Assembly: GCF_900115225.1 (NCBI RefSeq)
Contig: NZ_FOVR01000003.1
Coordinates: 126,017 to 190,016 of the forward strand
Origin: Cohaesibacter marisflavi
GTDB taxonomy: Bacteria; Pseudomonadota; Alphaproteobacteria; Rhizobiales; Cohaesibacteraceae
DNA length: 64,000 nt
Direction: 5' to 3'
Shown: positions 43,216 to 53,195 of the stretch, in pieces
How the letters are laid out: each line of letters opens with the position of its first letter
Position numbering within the stretch: position 1 is the first letter of the stretch
Notes under the pieces: model-generated
Seen by the model: only the letters and a program-made list of their open reading frames with translations
The model's database searches: none
Told to the model about the DNA's origin: nothing
Program-made: the position numbers and the translations under genes

Positions 43216-43365
43216 TGGCCGCGTCTTTGCGCGGTGGCTTCCGGACATGCGTTTTTGATCATCCTCCCACTAGGAGGATAGTGTGCCCACGATAGAAAGC
43301 GTTTTCCCTGAAGCTTGCCTGAGTTTTCTTGCGACCCAGTCGTTTAGAAACTCAGGCCTCTTTTT
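43216..43365 (+). ncRNA. Candidate 3'-UTR-derived small RNA
   Basis: Three hairpins follow the MaoC gene: GCCGCG/CGCGG (about 43217-43233), a perfect ATCCTCC/GGAGGAT hairpin at 43261-43279 with a five-base loop, and the terminator below. The CCTCC/GGAGG stem pairs an anti-Shine-Dalgarno with a Shine-Dalgarno-like sequence. Nothing here encodes protein. It may be only a long 3' UTR, or an sRNA released from it. Confidence 0.3.
43318..43365 (+). terminator. Rho-independent terminator
   Basis: CCTGAGTTTTCT (43318-43329) pairs with AGAAACTCAGG (43346-43356) with one bulged base, then CCTCTTTTT. It is the end of the MaoC transcript or of the small RNA candidate before it. Confidence 0.85.
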
Positions 43366-43419
43366 ATGCGCTCGCATATACGGGTAGCACGAGCCTGAAG
43401 GCGTTGCCATTATGGCAAG

Positions 43420-44034
43420 CTATGCAATAGAGAGACCGGTGCGCGTCCAGTCGAAATCCATTTGCCGCGAGGTCCTCTTTGCCAGTTCCTCAGAGCCAAG
43501 ACGCGCCACCATTTGCAGGGCCATATCGATGCCGGCGGAAATGCCTGCCGAGCTGATCAATGCCCCATCTTCCACCCAGCGTACATTCCGAGCGCAGTCA
43601 ATGGCAGGGTAGCGTTCGCGAAAATCGGGAATGTCTTCCCAATGGGTGGTCATTGTCTTGCCGGAGCAGCAGCCCGCTTCAGCCAGAATGAAGGCCCCGG
43701 TGCAAACCGATGCAAGCAGGGAAACCTTTGGGGCCTCGGTTTTGACCCAGCCCAGCAGTTGATCATCATCAAGCAGCGGCTCATGCACCCCACCGGGCAC
43801 AAGTAGGATGTCCAGAGCAGGATGAGAGGCAAAATCGTGATCCGGCAACACCCTGTAGTTCGCCCGCGCATGCACCGGCTGCAAGCTTGAAGCAATAAGC
43901 AGGGGTGAATAGGCAAAGGTCTCACCATCCTTTTCGGCCACCCGCCGCGCGGTCGTAAAAACCTCGAAGGGCCCCGAAAAGTCCAGCACCTCAACGCCTT
44001 CATAAAGAAGGATACCGATATACCGTTCCTGCAT
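43420..44034 (-). CDS. DJ-1/PfpI family protein
   Basis: 204 residues with the glutamine-amidotransferase-like fold. The nucleophile elbow is SVCTGAFILAEAG with C111, a conserved acid is in YEGVEVLDFSGPFEVF, and TTHWEDIPDF (about 129-138) supplies the His-containing loop typical of the AraC-regulator-like/isonitrile-hydratase-like branch. Enzymatic activity cannot be assigned from the sequence; relatives include isonitrile hydratase and glyoxalase/deglycase-type proteins. No DNA-binding domain follows, so it is not an AraC regulator. Co-directional with the MATE gene upstream, 31 bases apart, so probably one operon. Confidence 0.88.
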   Translation of the reverse strand: MQERYIGILLYEGVEVLDFSGPFEVFTTARRVAEKDGETFAYSPLLIASSLQPVHARANYRVLPDHDFASHPALDILLVPGGVHEPLLDDDQLLGWVKTEAPKVSLLASVCTGAFILAEAGCCSGKTMTTHWEDIPDFRERYPAIDCARNVRWVEDGALISSAGISAGIDMALQMVARLGSEELAKRTSRQMDFDWTRTGLSIA

Positions 44035-44065
44035 TTGCTTCTCCCCTGTTTGCCAAATCGCTGCT

Positions 44066-45529
44066 CTAGCTCAGTTCTGGAACCTCCAAAACCACTCTGT
44101 TTGAAAATTTGACCAGCCCTAAGCGCTCACGATTAACGAAGCGATAAGTCAGCGATGCAGCCGTAATGGCAAGGCCGGACGCCAGCCCCAACCAGATCCC
44201 CTCGCCTTCCCAGCCCAGAATGAAGCCGCAGAAATAGGAGATAGGCAAGCCGCAAACCCAATAGCCCACAATGGCAATCAGCATTGGCACATTCGTGTCA
44301 CTCAACCCGCGCAAGGCTCCTGCCATCGTGGCCTGAAGACCATCGACCAACTGGAACAGACCGGCATAGGCCAGATAGCTAACAGCCAGCGCGAAGGGCA
44401 CGCTGTTGGCAGCAACAGTCGGATCCAGATAGAGGCCGACGAGAAAATGCGGGAACAGCAAGAAGCTGGCGCAGCTGATCGAGTTGAACAGCGCCGAGAT
44501 CAGCACAGACACCCAGCCCGCCCGGTGGATGCCTTCAAGGCAGCGCGCGCCATAAGCAAGTCCGGTGCGTACCGTTGTCGCCTGACTAAGACCAAGAGGC
44601 ACCATGAAGGCCAGAGAGGCCAGCTGCACGGCAACCGTATGTGCGGCCAGCGCATCGGTGCCGATCCAGCCCATGAGGAACACAGCGGCAGCAAACAGCC
44701 CCACTTCCACCATCACCATCAGGCCGATGGGAATACCAATGCGGAACAGCTCGAAAAAGCGTGGCCAGTCCGGCTTCCAGAAGCGCGCGAGCAGGTCGTA
44801 TTTGCGATAGCTCTTTTTGAAAACCACATAGAGTGCCAGAAAGATGAAGACAAAGGTCTGCACAACAGAGGTGGAGATACCAGCGCCAGCCAGACCGAGC
44901 GCAGGAAAGCCGAACTTGCCGAACATCAGCAGGTAGTTGCCTGCGAAATTGACAAAGAAGCTCGCGATGGTCGTCACCAGAATGATGCGGGTTTCGCTAT
45001 GGGCCGTCACCACAGACCGCAGGGCAACAAAGCCCAGCGAGGGGAACACGCCGATGGCAGCAAAATTCAAATATCTGGCGGCCTCGGCGGACAGGCCGGG
45101 CATCTGGCCACCAAGAGCGTAAATATGCTGGCTCTGATAGAGCAAAATCATAATCAGGATCGAGATGACAAACGCCACCCATATGCCCTGACGGGCAGAG
45201 CGGCGCACAGAGGTATAGTCCTTCGCGCCAATTGCCTGCGCAACCATGGGGCTCACGGCAGACAGGGCCCCGATACCGAAGACGACAACCGGATGCAGAA
45301 GCGCAGCAGCCAGCGAGCCAGCAGCCAGTGCCTCACGCCCCAGCCACCCCATCATGATCACATCGGTGATCTGAAGGGAGAATTGCGCCAACTGCGCCAG
45401 AACAAGCGGCCAGGCGAGCGCCAGCGTGGCCGCGATTTCCTCGCGCCAGGAAATAGGCGTTCCCTGTTTTACGGTGGTTTGGTCAGAGACCGGGCTCTGT
45501 CCATCCAGCACCGGTGGCTGGTCTTGCAT
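44066..45529 (-). CDS. MATE-family multidrug efflux transporter
   Basis: 487 residues, about twelve hydrophobic helices in two six-helix bundles. MATE features: LAWPLVLAQLAQFSLQITDVIMMGWLGREALAAGSLA in the first helices and the matching second half LFRIGIPIGLMVMVEVGLFAAAVFLMGWIGTDALAAHTVAVQLASL. Such pumps export cationic drugs or metabolites with Na+ or H+. ATG 45529 has GGTGA upstream and gives the normal family length; the open frame runs 45 codons further without family similarity. First gene of a two-gene unit with the DJ-1/PfpI gene. Confidence 0.93.
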   Translation of the reverse strand: MQDQPPVLDGQSPVSDQTTVKQGTPISWREEIAATLALAWPLVLAQLAQFSLQITDVIMMGWLGREALAAGSLAAALLHPVVVFGIGALSAVSPMVAQAIGAKDYTSVRRSARQGIWVAFVISILIMILLYQSQHIYALGGQMPGLSAEAARYLNFAAIGVFPSLGFVALRSVVTAHSETRIILVTTIASFFVNFAGNYLLMFGKFGFPALGLAGAGISTSVVQTFVFIFLALYVVFKKSYRKYDLLARFWKPDWPRFFELFRIGIPIGLMVMVEVGLFAAAVFLMGWIGTDALAAHTVAVQLASLAFMVPLGLSQATTVRTGLAYGARCLEGIHRAGWVSVLISALFNSISCASFLLFPHFLVGLYLDPTVAANSVPFALAVSYLAYAGLFQLVDGLQATMAGALRGLSDTNVPMLIAIVGYWVCGLPISYFCGFILGWEGEGIWLGLASGLAITAASLTYRFVNRERLGLVKFSNRVVLEVPELS

Positions 45530-46112
45530 GCTATCACCAGAATTATGAAAATGGTCCGGTCCCCAAAAATCGGGATTTGCAGGCCACTCTGGGGGCATTG
45601 ATCCGCCATGCCTATTTTCGGCCCCATAACAGGGGCTTAAAATGAGAGCCTGACGGTGCGCCATAAGCGTTCCCCACCGAACCGGATTGTTGATCGGACC
45701 GGCACCCTAGCCTCGCCGCTCGCATAAGTATAGTGTGAATCTTGCCTCATGGTGCTTTTCCCTTAGGTGCCCCGCCTGTTGCTGCCAAAGCCAGATCATA
45801 CTGCGTTGGTTTTGGCATCCAGATAACGGTCCCATTTTGGCTCCTCACTCCTTTTAGGGACACTCACCCACATTTTAGGGTCTGGCAACGCCCGCAGCGG
45901 CTTTTGATCCGGACTGACGAAAAAGAACTGGTCACAGCTCCGGTCCCGTTATAAAACGGGGCACGCACGCATTGTTTTTGCATTTCCAACGACGGGGTCA
46001 TTTCAGACCGATTTTTCGGGCACATTTTTACAGTGTCTCTCTTTGCGGTTTGGCTCTTGTCTTTCGGATTGAGTATCCGCCTGCCCTTCCACGCGTACCT
46101 TGAGAGGTTGTC
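45530..46112. other. Divergent intergenic region
   Basis: 583 bases between the MATE gene and the lipoprotein gene. A short perfect palindrome (CCCGTT-ATAA-AACGGG, 45945-45960) lies about 150 bases before the lipoprotein start and could be an operator. No coding frame is supported. Confidence 0.4.
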
Positions 46113-46640
46113 ATGATTGACTTCAAGACCGCATCCCTGCCCGCCCTGTTTCTGCTGACCGCACTTGCCGGTTGCCGCTCTGTAACAATGGGGATGGATG
46201 AGATCGGCGATATGCTGCCGTCCAGCGAAGGGGTCTCCGGCGAAGTGCAGTGGGATTTTGCAGCAACAAATGGCGATGTTGTGCTGGTGGGGCTGCAAGA
46301 TGGCGCAGGCATACTCAAGGAAACCAGAGTGATCCCGACCCCGGGTGTCAAACATGTTGATTTTGACCTATCCGTCACCAAGAATGACCGAACCAAATGT
46401 GCGTCTCGCGGCTCCTGCCGTTATTCGGCGCAGCTGGTGTCCGGAGACAATGTCAAAGCCAGTGGATTTGCCTATTACACCCCCACATCACACCCGACCA
46501 TTCTGCTGAACAGCGTAGGCTCTGCAGCGCATGGTGCAATGACAGCATCAGGCCAAGCCATAGCGGCACAGCAACCACAAGCCACGCAAGGCGGACAGGC
46601 TGTGACTCGCCAAACCTTGCCAAAGCCGGTCTATCGATGA
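46113..46640 (+). CDS. Lipoprotein of unknown function
   Basis: 175 residues. The signal peptide MIDFKTASLPALFLLTALAG ends in a lipobox LAG-C21, so the mature protein is lipid-anchored. Positions 22-24 are Arg-Ser-Val, with no Asp at +2, consistent with outer-membrane sorting. The mature part has a beta-rich segment (GDVVLVGLQDGAGILKETRVIP and DFDLSVTKNDRTKCASRGSCRYSAQLVSG) with two nearby Cys that may pair, and a Gln/Ala/Thr-rich tail. The layout faintly resembles YbaY-type lipoproteins, but I would not assign it. Ribosome-binding site GAGAGG lies upstream. Confidence 0.75.
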   Translation: MIDFKTASLPALFLLTALAGCRSVTMGMDEIGDMLPSSEGVSGEVQWDFAATNGDVVLVGLQDGAGILKETRVIPTPGVKHVDFDLSVTKNDRTKCASRGSCRYSAQLVSGDNVKASGFAYYTPTSHPTILLNSVGSAAHGAMTASGQAIAAQQPQATQGGQAVTRQTLPKPVYR

Positions 46641-46866
46641 CGTAAAGATCATTTCCGTCATGAAGCCCTGACAAGAGAAGGTCATGCCATGAAGCACGAA
46701 ACTCTCTTGATGTGGATTGTCCGGGCTCTATATTAACGAGAGTTCTTGACCTCATCCACGAGGTTGGGCACCCTCCCGCCAAACCTTTTACGCATATCCA
46801 TCTGGCTATGCTCGACTATTTTCAACCCTGCCGGTCTTTTCGCCGGTTACAAGGAGTTGCCTTAAA

Positions 46867-47859
46867 ATGATGACCCCAGCCGCGTCCTTTGTTGACATCC
46901 GATATCCTGAGCAGCCTTTGCCGGATTCGCTCAGAGGCGGCGTTGTTGCGATTGGCAATTTCGATGGCATGCATCGCGGGCATCAGGCCGTGTTGGAAGA
47001 TGCCGTCAAGGAAGCGCGCGCCTCTGGCCTCAAGGCCGTGATGCTGACCTTTGAACCTCACCCGCGCACCCTGTTCCGGCCCAACTATCCGGTCTTTCGC
47101 CTCACCCCCCACGAGGAAAAAGCGATGATCGCGCGGGCGCTCGGGCTCGATGGCATGGTGTCTCTGACCTTTGATGCGGCCTTTGCCAGCCAGTCTCCGG
47201 ACCTGTTCATCACCGACATGCTGATCGACAAGCTTGATGCCAAGAAGGCCATTGCAGGCTATGACTTCCATTTCGGCAAGGATCGCACGGGCACGCCAGA
47301 CTTTCTGCAGGAAAAAGGCGAAGCGTTGGGCATCGGCGTTACCATCGTCGATATGAAAACCGATCGTTCTGGCGATGCCGTATCCTCGACCCGCATCCGG
47401 CAGGCACTGGAAGACGGCGCGGTCGCTCCGGCCAACCGGTTGCTGGGCTATCGCCATTTCTTTTCTGGCGTGGTGGTCCACGGTGCCAAGAATGGCCGCA
47501 AGCTTGGCTATCCGACGGCCAACATGACCCTGCCGGACAACAGCCGCCTGCGCGAAGGGGTGTATGCGGTCAAGTTTGTTCGCTCCGATGGCTCTCAGCA
47601 TGATGGTGTCGCCAGCTTTGGCCGTCGCCCGATGTTTGACAATGGCCCCCGCGTGTTCGAGGTGCATGTCTTTGACTTCGACGACAATCTTTATGATGAA
47701 GACGTGCGGGTCGTGCTCTATTCCTATTTGCGCGAGGAAATGAAATTCGATGGTCTTGAGGCTCTGATCAACCAGATGGATGCAGACAGCGTTCAGGCGC
47801 GAGCCATTCTGCGCTATGCCGAACCGCTCTCGGAAGTAGAAAGCCGGATTTGGGACTAG
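46867..47859 (+). CDS. ribF: Bifunctional riboflavin kinase/FAD synthetase
   Basis: A 330-residue cytoplasmic enzyme that phosphorylates riboflavin to FMN and adenylylates FMN to FAD. The N-terminal nucleotidyltransferase has VAIGNFDGMHRGHQAVLE (the GxFDGxHxGH motif) and a SSTRIRQALEDG element near residue 178. The C-terminal kinase begins GVVVHGAKNGRKLGYPTANM (GxPTAN motif) and ends in DxEVHVFDFDDNLYDEDVRV-like sequence. No FMN riboswitch is evident upstream. GAGTTG-type spacing before the ATG is modest; an ATG one codon later is equally possible. A strong terminator follows at 47906. Confidence 0.96.
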   Translation: MMTPAASFVDIRYPEQPLPDSLRGGVVAIGNFDGMHRGHQAVLEDAVKEARASGLKAVMLTFEPHPRTLFRPNYPVFRLTPHEEKAMIARALGLDGMVSLTFDAAFASQSPDLFITDMLIDKLDAKKAIAGYDFHFGKDRTGTPDFLQEKGEALGIGVTIVDMKTDRSGDAVSSTRIRQALEDGAVAPANRLLGYRHFFSGVVVHGAKNGRKLGYPTANMTLPDNSRLREGVYAVKFVRSDGSQHDGVASFGRRPMFDNGPRVFEVHVFDFDDNLYDEDVRVVLYSYLREEMKFDGLEALINQMDADSVQARAILRYAEPLSEVESRIWD

Positions 47860-47905
47860 TCCAACCGCGCGCGGTTTGGGCTAAGGTTTCCCAACATGAC
47901 ATTAT

Positions 47906-47935
47906 AAAAGAGGCTCAATCCGGAGCCTCTTTTTT
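47906..47935. terminator. Bidirectional terminator
   Basis: An 11-bp stem (AAAAGAGGCTC with GAGCCTCTTTT), six-base loop, T-tract on the plus strand and A-tract on the other. It closes ribF and the convergent amidase gene. Confidence 0.9.
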
Positions 47936-47966
47936 GTTTGTGGTCATTTTATTGCGATCAGGCGCT

Positions 47967-48821
47967 CTAATCCAGATCGATCAGAGTGCCGTTAACCCAG
48001 CCTTGCTGATCGCCAGCGTCTACTAGATGCCACAGTTCGGCATGGCCCAGCGGCTTGTAATGGCCCGAGCGGATGATGGTCAGAGGCGTTCCTTTCTCAA
48101 GCACGCGAATGACATTGTCCGCATAGGAAGGCCAGCGTCGCAGATTGGCGTCGGCAATCACCATTGGGCCACCCTGCTCGCCCTTGGCTCCGAGCAGCGC
48201 ATTGCGCAAGGGCTCAAGTGGAAAGAGCGGGTTTGGATCGATCTTGCGCCCGGGCGCAATCTCCCAATGGCCCGCTATGAAGGAGAGCTGATATTTTTCA
48301 ATGAGGCTCTGGGCGATCGCCGTCACCGTTCTAATCTGGGCGGCGGAATAATCCAGCCACCAGCCTTTGCCATGGGCGCGACTGGCAGCAAAGGCAAAGT
48401 GAAGGCCATCGGTTCCATCACGATAATCGCCCTTGAACCAAGGCTGAATGGAACCATCACGCAGCTTGTTGCATCTGCCCAGATTGACCATCTCGATGCC
48501 GAAGGCAAAGGCGTTAACGCCTTCTTCGCCGCGATAGCAGCTCTTGCCTGCATGCCATGCACGACGATTGAAGGCCACCTGCTGGGTCACCGAGCCATCC
48601 CGCTCGATGGTGAGATGGGCAGATGCCTTGGCCTCGGGTTTGAGAAACCAGTTGACCGCATTGCCCTTTTCAAGCCGACCGGCCGTGTCATGCAGAATGA
48701 TGCCGCGCGGCGAGAAATCACCAGACTGATTGGGCGAGCGCTCAAAGGGCACCGGCGCCTCATTGGCACAGAGCATATGGTTGCGGATTGTGTAGGCAGA
48801 GTGCGGAGAAATATCGAACAT
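47967..48821 (-). CDS. N-acetylmuramoyl-L-alanine amidase (Amidase_2) with SH3-like C-terminus
   Basis: 284 residues. The Amidase_2 domain (about 15-205) shows the zinc ligands: His in GIILHDTAG, His in AGHWEIAPGRKIDP and its Asp. SAHLTIERDGSVTQQVAFNRRAWHAG is the typical central segment. It cuts the bond between muramic acid and L-Ala in peptidoglycan fragments. The last 70 residues (MVIADANLRRWPSYADNVIRVLEKGTPLTIIR...WHLVDAGDQQGWVNGTLI) look like a bacterial SH3 domain, often wall-binding. No signal peptide is visible, so it may act on imported muropeptides in the cytoplasm like AmpD, or be exported another way (for example phage- or toxin-like release). Confidence 0.9.
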   Translation of the reverse strand: MFDISPHSAYTIRNHMLCANEAPVPFERSPNQSGDFSPRGIILHDTAGRLEKGNAVNWFLKPEAKASAHLTIERDGSVTQQVAFNRRAWHAGKSCYRGEEGVNAFAFGIEMVNLGRCNKLRDGSIQPWFKGDYRDGTDGLHFAFAASRAHGKGWWLDYSAAQIRTVTAIAQSLIEKYQLSFIAGHWEIAPGRKIDPNPLFPLEPLRNALLGAKGEQGGPMVIADANLRRWPSYADNVIRVLEKGTPLTIIRSGHYKPLGHAELWHLVDAGDQQGWVNGTLIDLD

Positions 48822-49433
48822 GGATGGTCCTTCCTTGTTGTTGATGCATCACCCTGCGGGCTTGGAGAGCATTGCCAGCAGGAAGCATGGCCACAGGGTC
48901 GCATGGCTTTCACGAAGGGGGACCGGGGGGATTTGTCGAGCATCTCTATGCCGCGTTATGATTGCGCAAGGGTGCAAAGGGCCGACGAGGGAGAGCCGCG
49001 CGCCCGAAGCTGAATTTTTCAGGAAAGTAACGCTCTGGGGGGGCTTGTACTTGGCTCGGGCTTGAATTAATGTCGCGCGCGAGAAAAAGGCAACCGAGAT
49101 GCTTATGAGACATGCCCTGCGCATGAAACCAGATATGAGATTTGCCACGTTACGGTATTTCGCACCACCCGCCCGAGGCTGTATTGGGCCGATAGCCAGT
49201 CGAATTACTGGCCCGGCCTTCGTGTGACTGGCGCAACTGACGCGCCCACGAGGGACCGGGACGACCACGAGGCCGGGCTGCCTTTCTGCTGCCTGATGCC
49301 TTTTCCCACGAATTCAATAGCTTGACCGATCCGGACCAAGCCGCAAACCATATGCCCAAGGCATATTCCTCCCCGCGGCTTTTGCTCTCAAAGAGCCTGT
49401 CACGATGGCCGAGCTTCACGGAAGTGATAGATA
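48822..49433. other. Intergenic region upstream of ileS
   Basis: 612 bases between the amidase (leftward) and ileS (rightward). No open frame has a recognisable domain and I see no T-box-like or other named leader. It must hold both promoters. Confidence 0.4.
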
Positions 49434-52352
49434 ATGACTGAAGAACGCGATTATTCCGAAACGCTTTATTTGCCCAAGACCGACTTTCCCATGCGTGCGG
49501 GGCTGCCCAAGAATGAGCCAAAGATCCTGAAACGCTGGGAGGACATGAATCTCTACAAAGCCCTGCGTGAACGCTCTGCTGGCCGCGAGAAATATGTGCT
49601 GCATGACGGCCCTCCCTATGCCAACGGCAACCTGCATATTGGTCATGCGCTCAACAAGATCCTCAAGGACCTCATCACCCGCTCGTTCCAGATGCGCGGC
49701 TATGATTCCAACTATGTTCCCGGCTGGGATTGCCACGGTCTGCCGATTGAGTGGAAGATCGAGGAAAAATATCGCAAGAAGGGCAAGAACAAGGATGCCG
49801 TGCCAGTCAAGGAATTCCGTCAGGAATGCCGCGAATTCGCACAGCACTGGATCGGCGTTCAGTCTGACGAATTCAAGCGTCTTGGCGTGGTGGGTGATTT
49901 CGAGACCCCATATCGCACCATGACCTTCGATGCAGAAGCCCGCATCGCCAACGAATTGATGAAATTCGCCATGTCTGGCCAGCTCTTCCAGGGCTCCAAG
50001 CCGGTCATGTGGTCCATCGTCGAGAAAACCGCTCTGGCAGAGGCCGAAGTGGAATATCACGACCACACCTCCTTCACCATCTGGGTGCGCTTCCCAATCA
50101 CGGGTCTGCACGGCACTGTCGATCCGGACAAGATGGATGATCTGCTGGATGCGGATGTGGTGATCTGGACCACCACGCCATGGACTATCCCGGGCAACCG
50201 CGCAATCTGCTTTAACCCATCCATCAGCTACGGCCTTTATGAGATCACCGAAGCGGCCGATGATAACTGGGGCAAGGTTGGCGACAAGCTGATCATGGCT
50301 GATACGCTGGCAGCCGAAGTCTTCAAGGCCGCCCGTGTGGATGGCTACGAACGCAAGTTCGATGTCGATCCATCCCAGATTTCCGAATGCGCCCATCCGT
50401 TCGCCGAAGAAGAAGGCGCCGACGGCTATTATGATTTCGACGTTCCGATGCTGCCGGGTGACCATGTGACCGAAGAAGCCGGTACCGGCTTTGTCCATAC
50501 GGCTCCAGGCCATGGCGCCGATGACTATGAGGTCTTTGTTGCCAACCGCGAACGCTTTGAAGAATGCGGCACGCCGGAAATCCCGCATACCGTGATGGAA
50601 GACGGTGCTTACTTCCCGCATGTGCCATTGTTCCAAGGCAACTATATTCTCAACCGCAAAGGCGGCGAAGGCACCACCAACGGAGCCGTCATCGACAAAC
50701 TGGTTGAAGTGGGCTCCCTGCTCGCACGCGGCAAGATCAAGCATAGCTACCCGCACAGCTGGCGCTCCAAGGCGCCGCTCATCTTCCGCAACACGCCGCA
50801 ATGGTTCATTGCCATGGATCGCAACATCGATGGCGAAGGCGATACTCTGCGCAAGCGTGCCCTTAATGCGATTGATGCCACCCGCTTTGTTCCGAAATCC
50901 GGCCAGACCCGTCTGCGCTCGATGATCGAAACCCGCCCGGACTGGGTTATCTCCCGTCAGCGCGCATGGGGTGTGCCGATCACCATCTTCATCAAGAAGG
51001 ATGATCCGACGGTTGTTCTGCAGGATAGCTCTGTCAACAGCCGTATCTTTGATGCTTTCATGAAGGAAGGCGCAGATGCATGGTTCGCCGATGACGCCAA
51101 AGAGCGCTTCCTCGGGGCAGACTATGACGCTGAAGAATGGACGCAGGTGACTGACATTCTGGACGTTTGGTTTGACTCTGGCTCAACCCATGCTTTCTGT
51201 CTGGAACAGCGTGGCGACATGAAATGGCCTGCCGATCTGTATCTGGAAGGCTCCGACCAGCATCGCGGCTGGTTCCATTCCTCGCTGCTGGAAAGCTGCG
51301 GCACACGCGGTCGTGCGCCTTATGATGCGGTTCTCACCCATGGCTTCACCATGGATGAACAGGGCCGAAAGATGTCCAAATCCATCGGCAACACCATCGC
51401 GCCACAGGATATCATCAAGCAATATGGTGCTGATATCCTGCGTATGTGGGTGGCCAGTGCCGACTATTCGGACGATCAGCGCATCGGGCCGGAAATCCTC
51501 AAGACCATCGCCGATGCCTATCGCAAGATGCGCAACACCATCCGTTGGATGCTGGGCTCTCTGGCCCATTTCGATGGCACCGAGATTGCTCCTTCCGATA
51601 TGCCTGAACTGGAGCGGCTGATGCTGCACCGGATCCATGAGCTGGATCACATGGTCAGGGACGCCTATGACAATTTCGACTTCAAGCGCATCATGCATGA
51701 ACTCAACTATTTCATGGGTATCGAGCTTTCAGCCTTCTATTTCGATGTGCGCAAGGATGCTCTTTATTGTGATGCACCAAGCTCCATGCGCCGCAAAGCA
51801 GCGCTCTATGTCATCCATGAGCTGTTCATTCATTTGACAGCTTGGCTTGCCCCGATCCTTCCATTCACCATGGAAGAAACATGGCAGAGCCGCTATCCGA
51901 ATGCAGATGATTCGGTACACTTCCGTCAGTTCCCGGACGTTCCGGGCGACTGGAAAGATGATGAGTTGGCTGCCAAGTGGGATAAAGTGAAAGCGCTGCG
52001 CCGCGTTGTCACCGGGGCACTTGAAGTCGAGCGCCGGGAAAAGCGCATCGGGTCTTCATTGGAAGCAGCTCCGAAGGTCTATGTCTCAGATGAGGCCATT
52101 CTCAAAGCGATGGACGGCATCGATCTGGCCGAAATCTCCATCACGTCGCAGGCCGAGTTGATCAAGGGCGAAGCGCCTGAAGGGGCCTTCACCATTGAAG
52201 AGGTGGCTGGTGTAGGTGTTGTTCCGGCTCTGGCAGAAGGCAAGAAATGTCAGCGCAGCTGGAAGATCCTGCCCGAAGTTGGCACGGATCCGGCTTATCC
52301 AGACCTGTCGCTTCGCGATGCAGCAGCCATCCGCGAAATTGATGCCGCCTAA
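49434..52352 (+). CDS. ileS: Isoleucine--tRNA ligase
   Basis: 972 residues, class I synthetase charging tRNA-Ile. The HIGH motif is H68-IGH ([15 protein letters not shown]), the KMSKS loop begins at K646 ([10 protein letters not shown]), and the editing domain lies between (about 190-410, with [13 protein letters not shown] and [17 protein letters not shown]). The anticodon-binding region follows. The C-terminal zinc site of E. coli-type enzymes is degenerate: the segment reads [14 protein letters not shown], with one Cys where a pair would be, as is usual in alphaproteobacteria. It is followed by a terminator and then lspA, the common ileS-lspA order. Confidence 0.98.
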   Translation: MTEERDYSETLYLPKTDFPMRAGLPKNEPKILKRWEDMNLYKALRERSAGREKYVLHDGPPYANGNLHIGHALNKILKDLITRSFQMRGYDSNYVPGWDCHGLPIEWKIEEKYRKKGKNKDAVPVKEFRQECREFAQHWIGVQSDEFKRLGVVGDFETPYRTMTFDAEARIANELMKFAMSGQLFQGSKPVMWSIVEKTALAEAEVEYHDHTSFTIWVRFPITGLHGTVDPDKMDDLLDADVVIWTTTPWTIPGNRAICFNPSISYGLYEITEAADDNWGKVGDKLIMADTLAAEVFKAARVDGYERKFDVDPSQISECAHPFAEEEGADGYYDFDVPMLPGDHVTEEAGTGFVHTAPGHGADDYEVFVANRERFEECGTPEIPHTVMEDGAYFPHVPLFQGNYILNRKGGEGTTNGAVIDKLVEVGSLLARGKIKHSYPHSWRSKAPLIFRNTPQWFIAMDRNIDGEGDTLRKRALNAIDATRFVPKSGQTRLRSMIETRPDWVISRQRAWGVPITIFIKKDDPTVVLQDSSVNSRIFDAFMKEGADAWFADDAKERFLGADYDAEEWTQVTDILDVWFDSGSTHAFCLEQRGDMKWPADLYLEGSDQHRGWFHSSLLESCGTRGRAPYDAVLTHGFTMDEQGRKMSKSIGNTIAPQDIIKQYGADILRMWVASADYSDDQRIGPEILKTIADAYRKMRNTIRWMLGSLAHFDGTEIAPSDMPELERLMLHRIHELDHMVRDAYDNFDFKRIMHELNYFMGIELSAFYFDVRKDALYCDAPSSMRRKAALYVIHELFIHLTAWLAPILPFTMEETWQSRYPNADDSVHFRQFPDVPGDWKDDELAAKWDKVKALRRVVTGALEVERREKRIGSSLEAAPKVYVSDEAILKAMDGIDLAEISITSQAELIKGEAPEGAFTIEEVAGVGVVPALAEGKKCQRSWKILPEVGTDPAYPDLSLRDAAAIREIDAA

Positions 52353-52377
52353 CGGCCGCATTTAGAGCTATAGTGAA

Positions 52378-52415
52378 GCCGGGGTCTGGCGCTGTCCGGA
52401 CCCCGGCTTTTCTTT
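52378..52415 (+). terminator. Rho-independent terminator between ileS and lspA
   Basis: GCCGGGGTC and GACCCCGGC form a 9-bp stem with further inner pairing, followed by TTTTCTTT. It should separate much of the ileS and lspA transcription, or reduce readthrough into lspA. Confidence 0.88.
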
Positions 52416-52449
52416 ACAGGCCCGAAAGCGGGCTGGATGTGGGTCCAAC

Positions 52450-53004
52450 ATGGTTTGGAGAACAGGCTTGTCTGCACGGTCTTTGGGATATCTCGTTGCC
52501 TTGATTGGCTTTGTCGTTGATCAGGCGTTCAAGCTCTGGATGCTTTTCGGCTTCCAGATCGATGCGGTCATGCGTTTCGAAGGGCCAGTCAGAATCACGC
52601 CATTTTTTGATTTGGTGCTTGTCTGGAACCGAGGCATCTCCTACGGCCTGTTTCAGCAGGATGATGATCTTGGCCGCTATATGCTTATTGGTCTTGCGGG
52701 CATCGCTGCCATTGCGCTGGGCATCTGGATCTGGAAAAGTCATGACAAGCTGACGACCCTTGCCCTCGGCCTTATCATGGGCGGCGCTCTTGGCAATGGC
52801 CTTGACCGCATTCTTCATGGCGCCGTGGTAGACCTGTTTCATTTTCACGTAGGAAGCTTCAGCTGGTATATTTTCAATCTGGCTGACGTCTGGATCGTTG
52901 TCGGGGCGGCTCTTCTGGTTCTGGAGAGTCTGTTTGGCGGGCGGAAAGCAGGAAAGCTGAAAAAAGCGCCCGATTCCAGCCGCAAAGATGCCGCAAATGA
53001 ATGA
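52450..53004 (+). CDS. lspA: Lipoprotein signal peptidase (signal peptidase II)
   Basis: A 184-residue inner-membrane aspartyl protease that cleaves prolipoprotein signal peptides after lipid attachment. Four hydrophobic helices; catalytic Asp residues lie in GGALGNGLDRILHGAVVDLFHFHV (GNxxDR) and IFNLADVWIVVGAALL (NxADxxI). VVDQAFKLWM and VWNRGISYGLF are the other conserved segments. A basic C-terminal tail is cytoplasmic. Directly downstream is a lipoprotein gene, a likely client. Confidence 0.95.
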   Translation: MVWRTGLSARSLGYLVALIGFVVDQAFKLWMLFGFQIDAVMRFEGPVRITPFFDLVLVWNRGISYGLFQQDDDLGRYMLIGLAGIAAIALGIWIWKSHDKLTTLALGLIMGGALGNGLDRILHGAVVDLFHFHVGSFSWYIFNLADVWIVVGAALLVLESLFGGRKAGKLKKAPDSSRKDAANE

Positions 53005-53195
53005 TTAGTGGCAAAAGCAGCAATATTTCCAGCAATCCGGGGCATTTGTCTTTGCCCAAAGACAAGCTTCTCTTGATCTACGGCCCCATTAGGAAGTATG
53101 TCTAAATCTAATTGGCACATTTTTAACGATGTGCCCGAGGTGGTTTGCGTAAGAGCATTCATGAGAATGCCCGAATATCAAAAGGCGAGATCGTC

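Noticed and set aside
45864-46355. 163-codon minus-strand frame overlapping the lipoprotein start
   Set aside because: It overlaps the well-supported lipoprotein gene with signal peptide and lipobox, and its own translation lacks any domain.
48849-49268. 139-codon minus-strand frame upstream of ileS
   Set aside because: No start signals and no protein-like composition.
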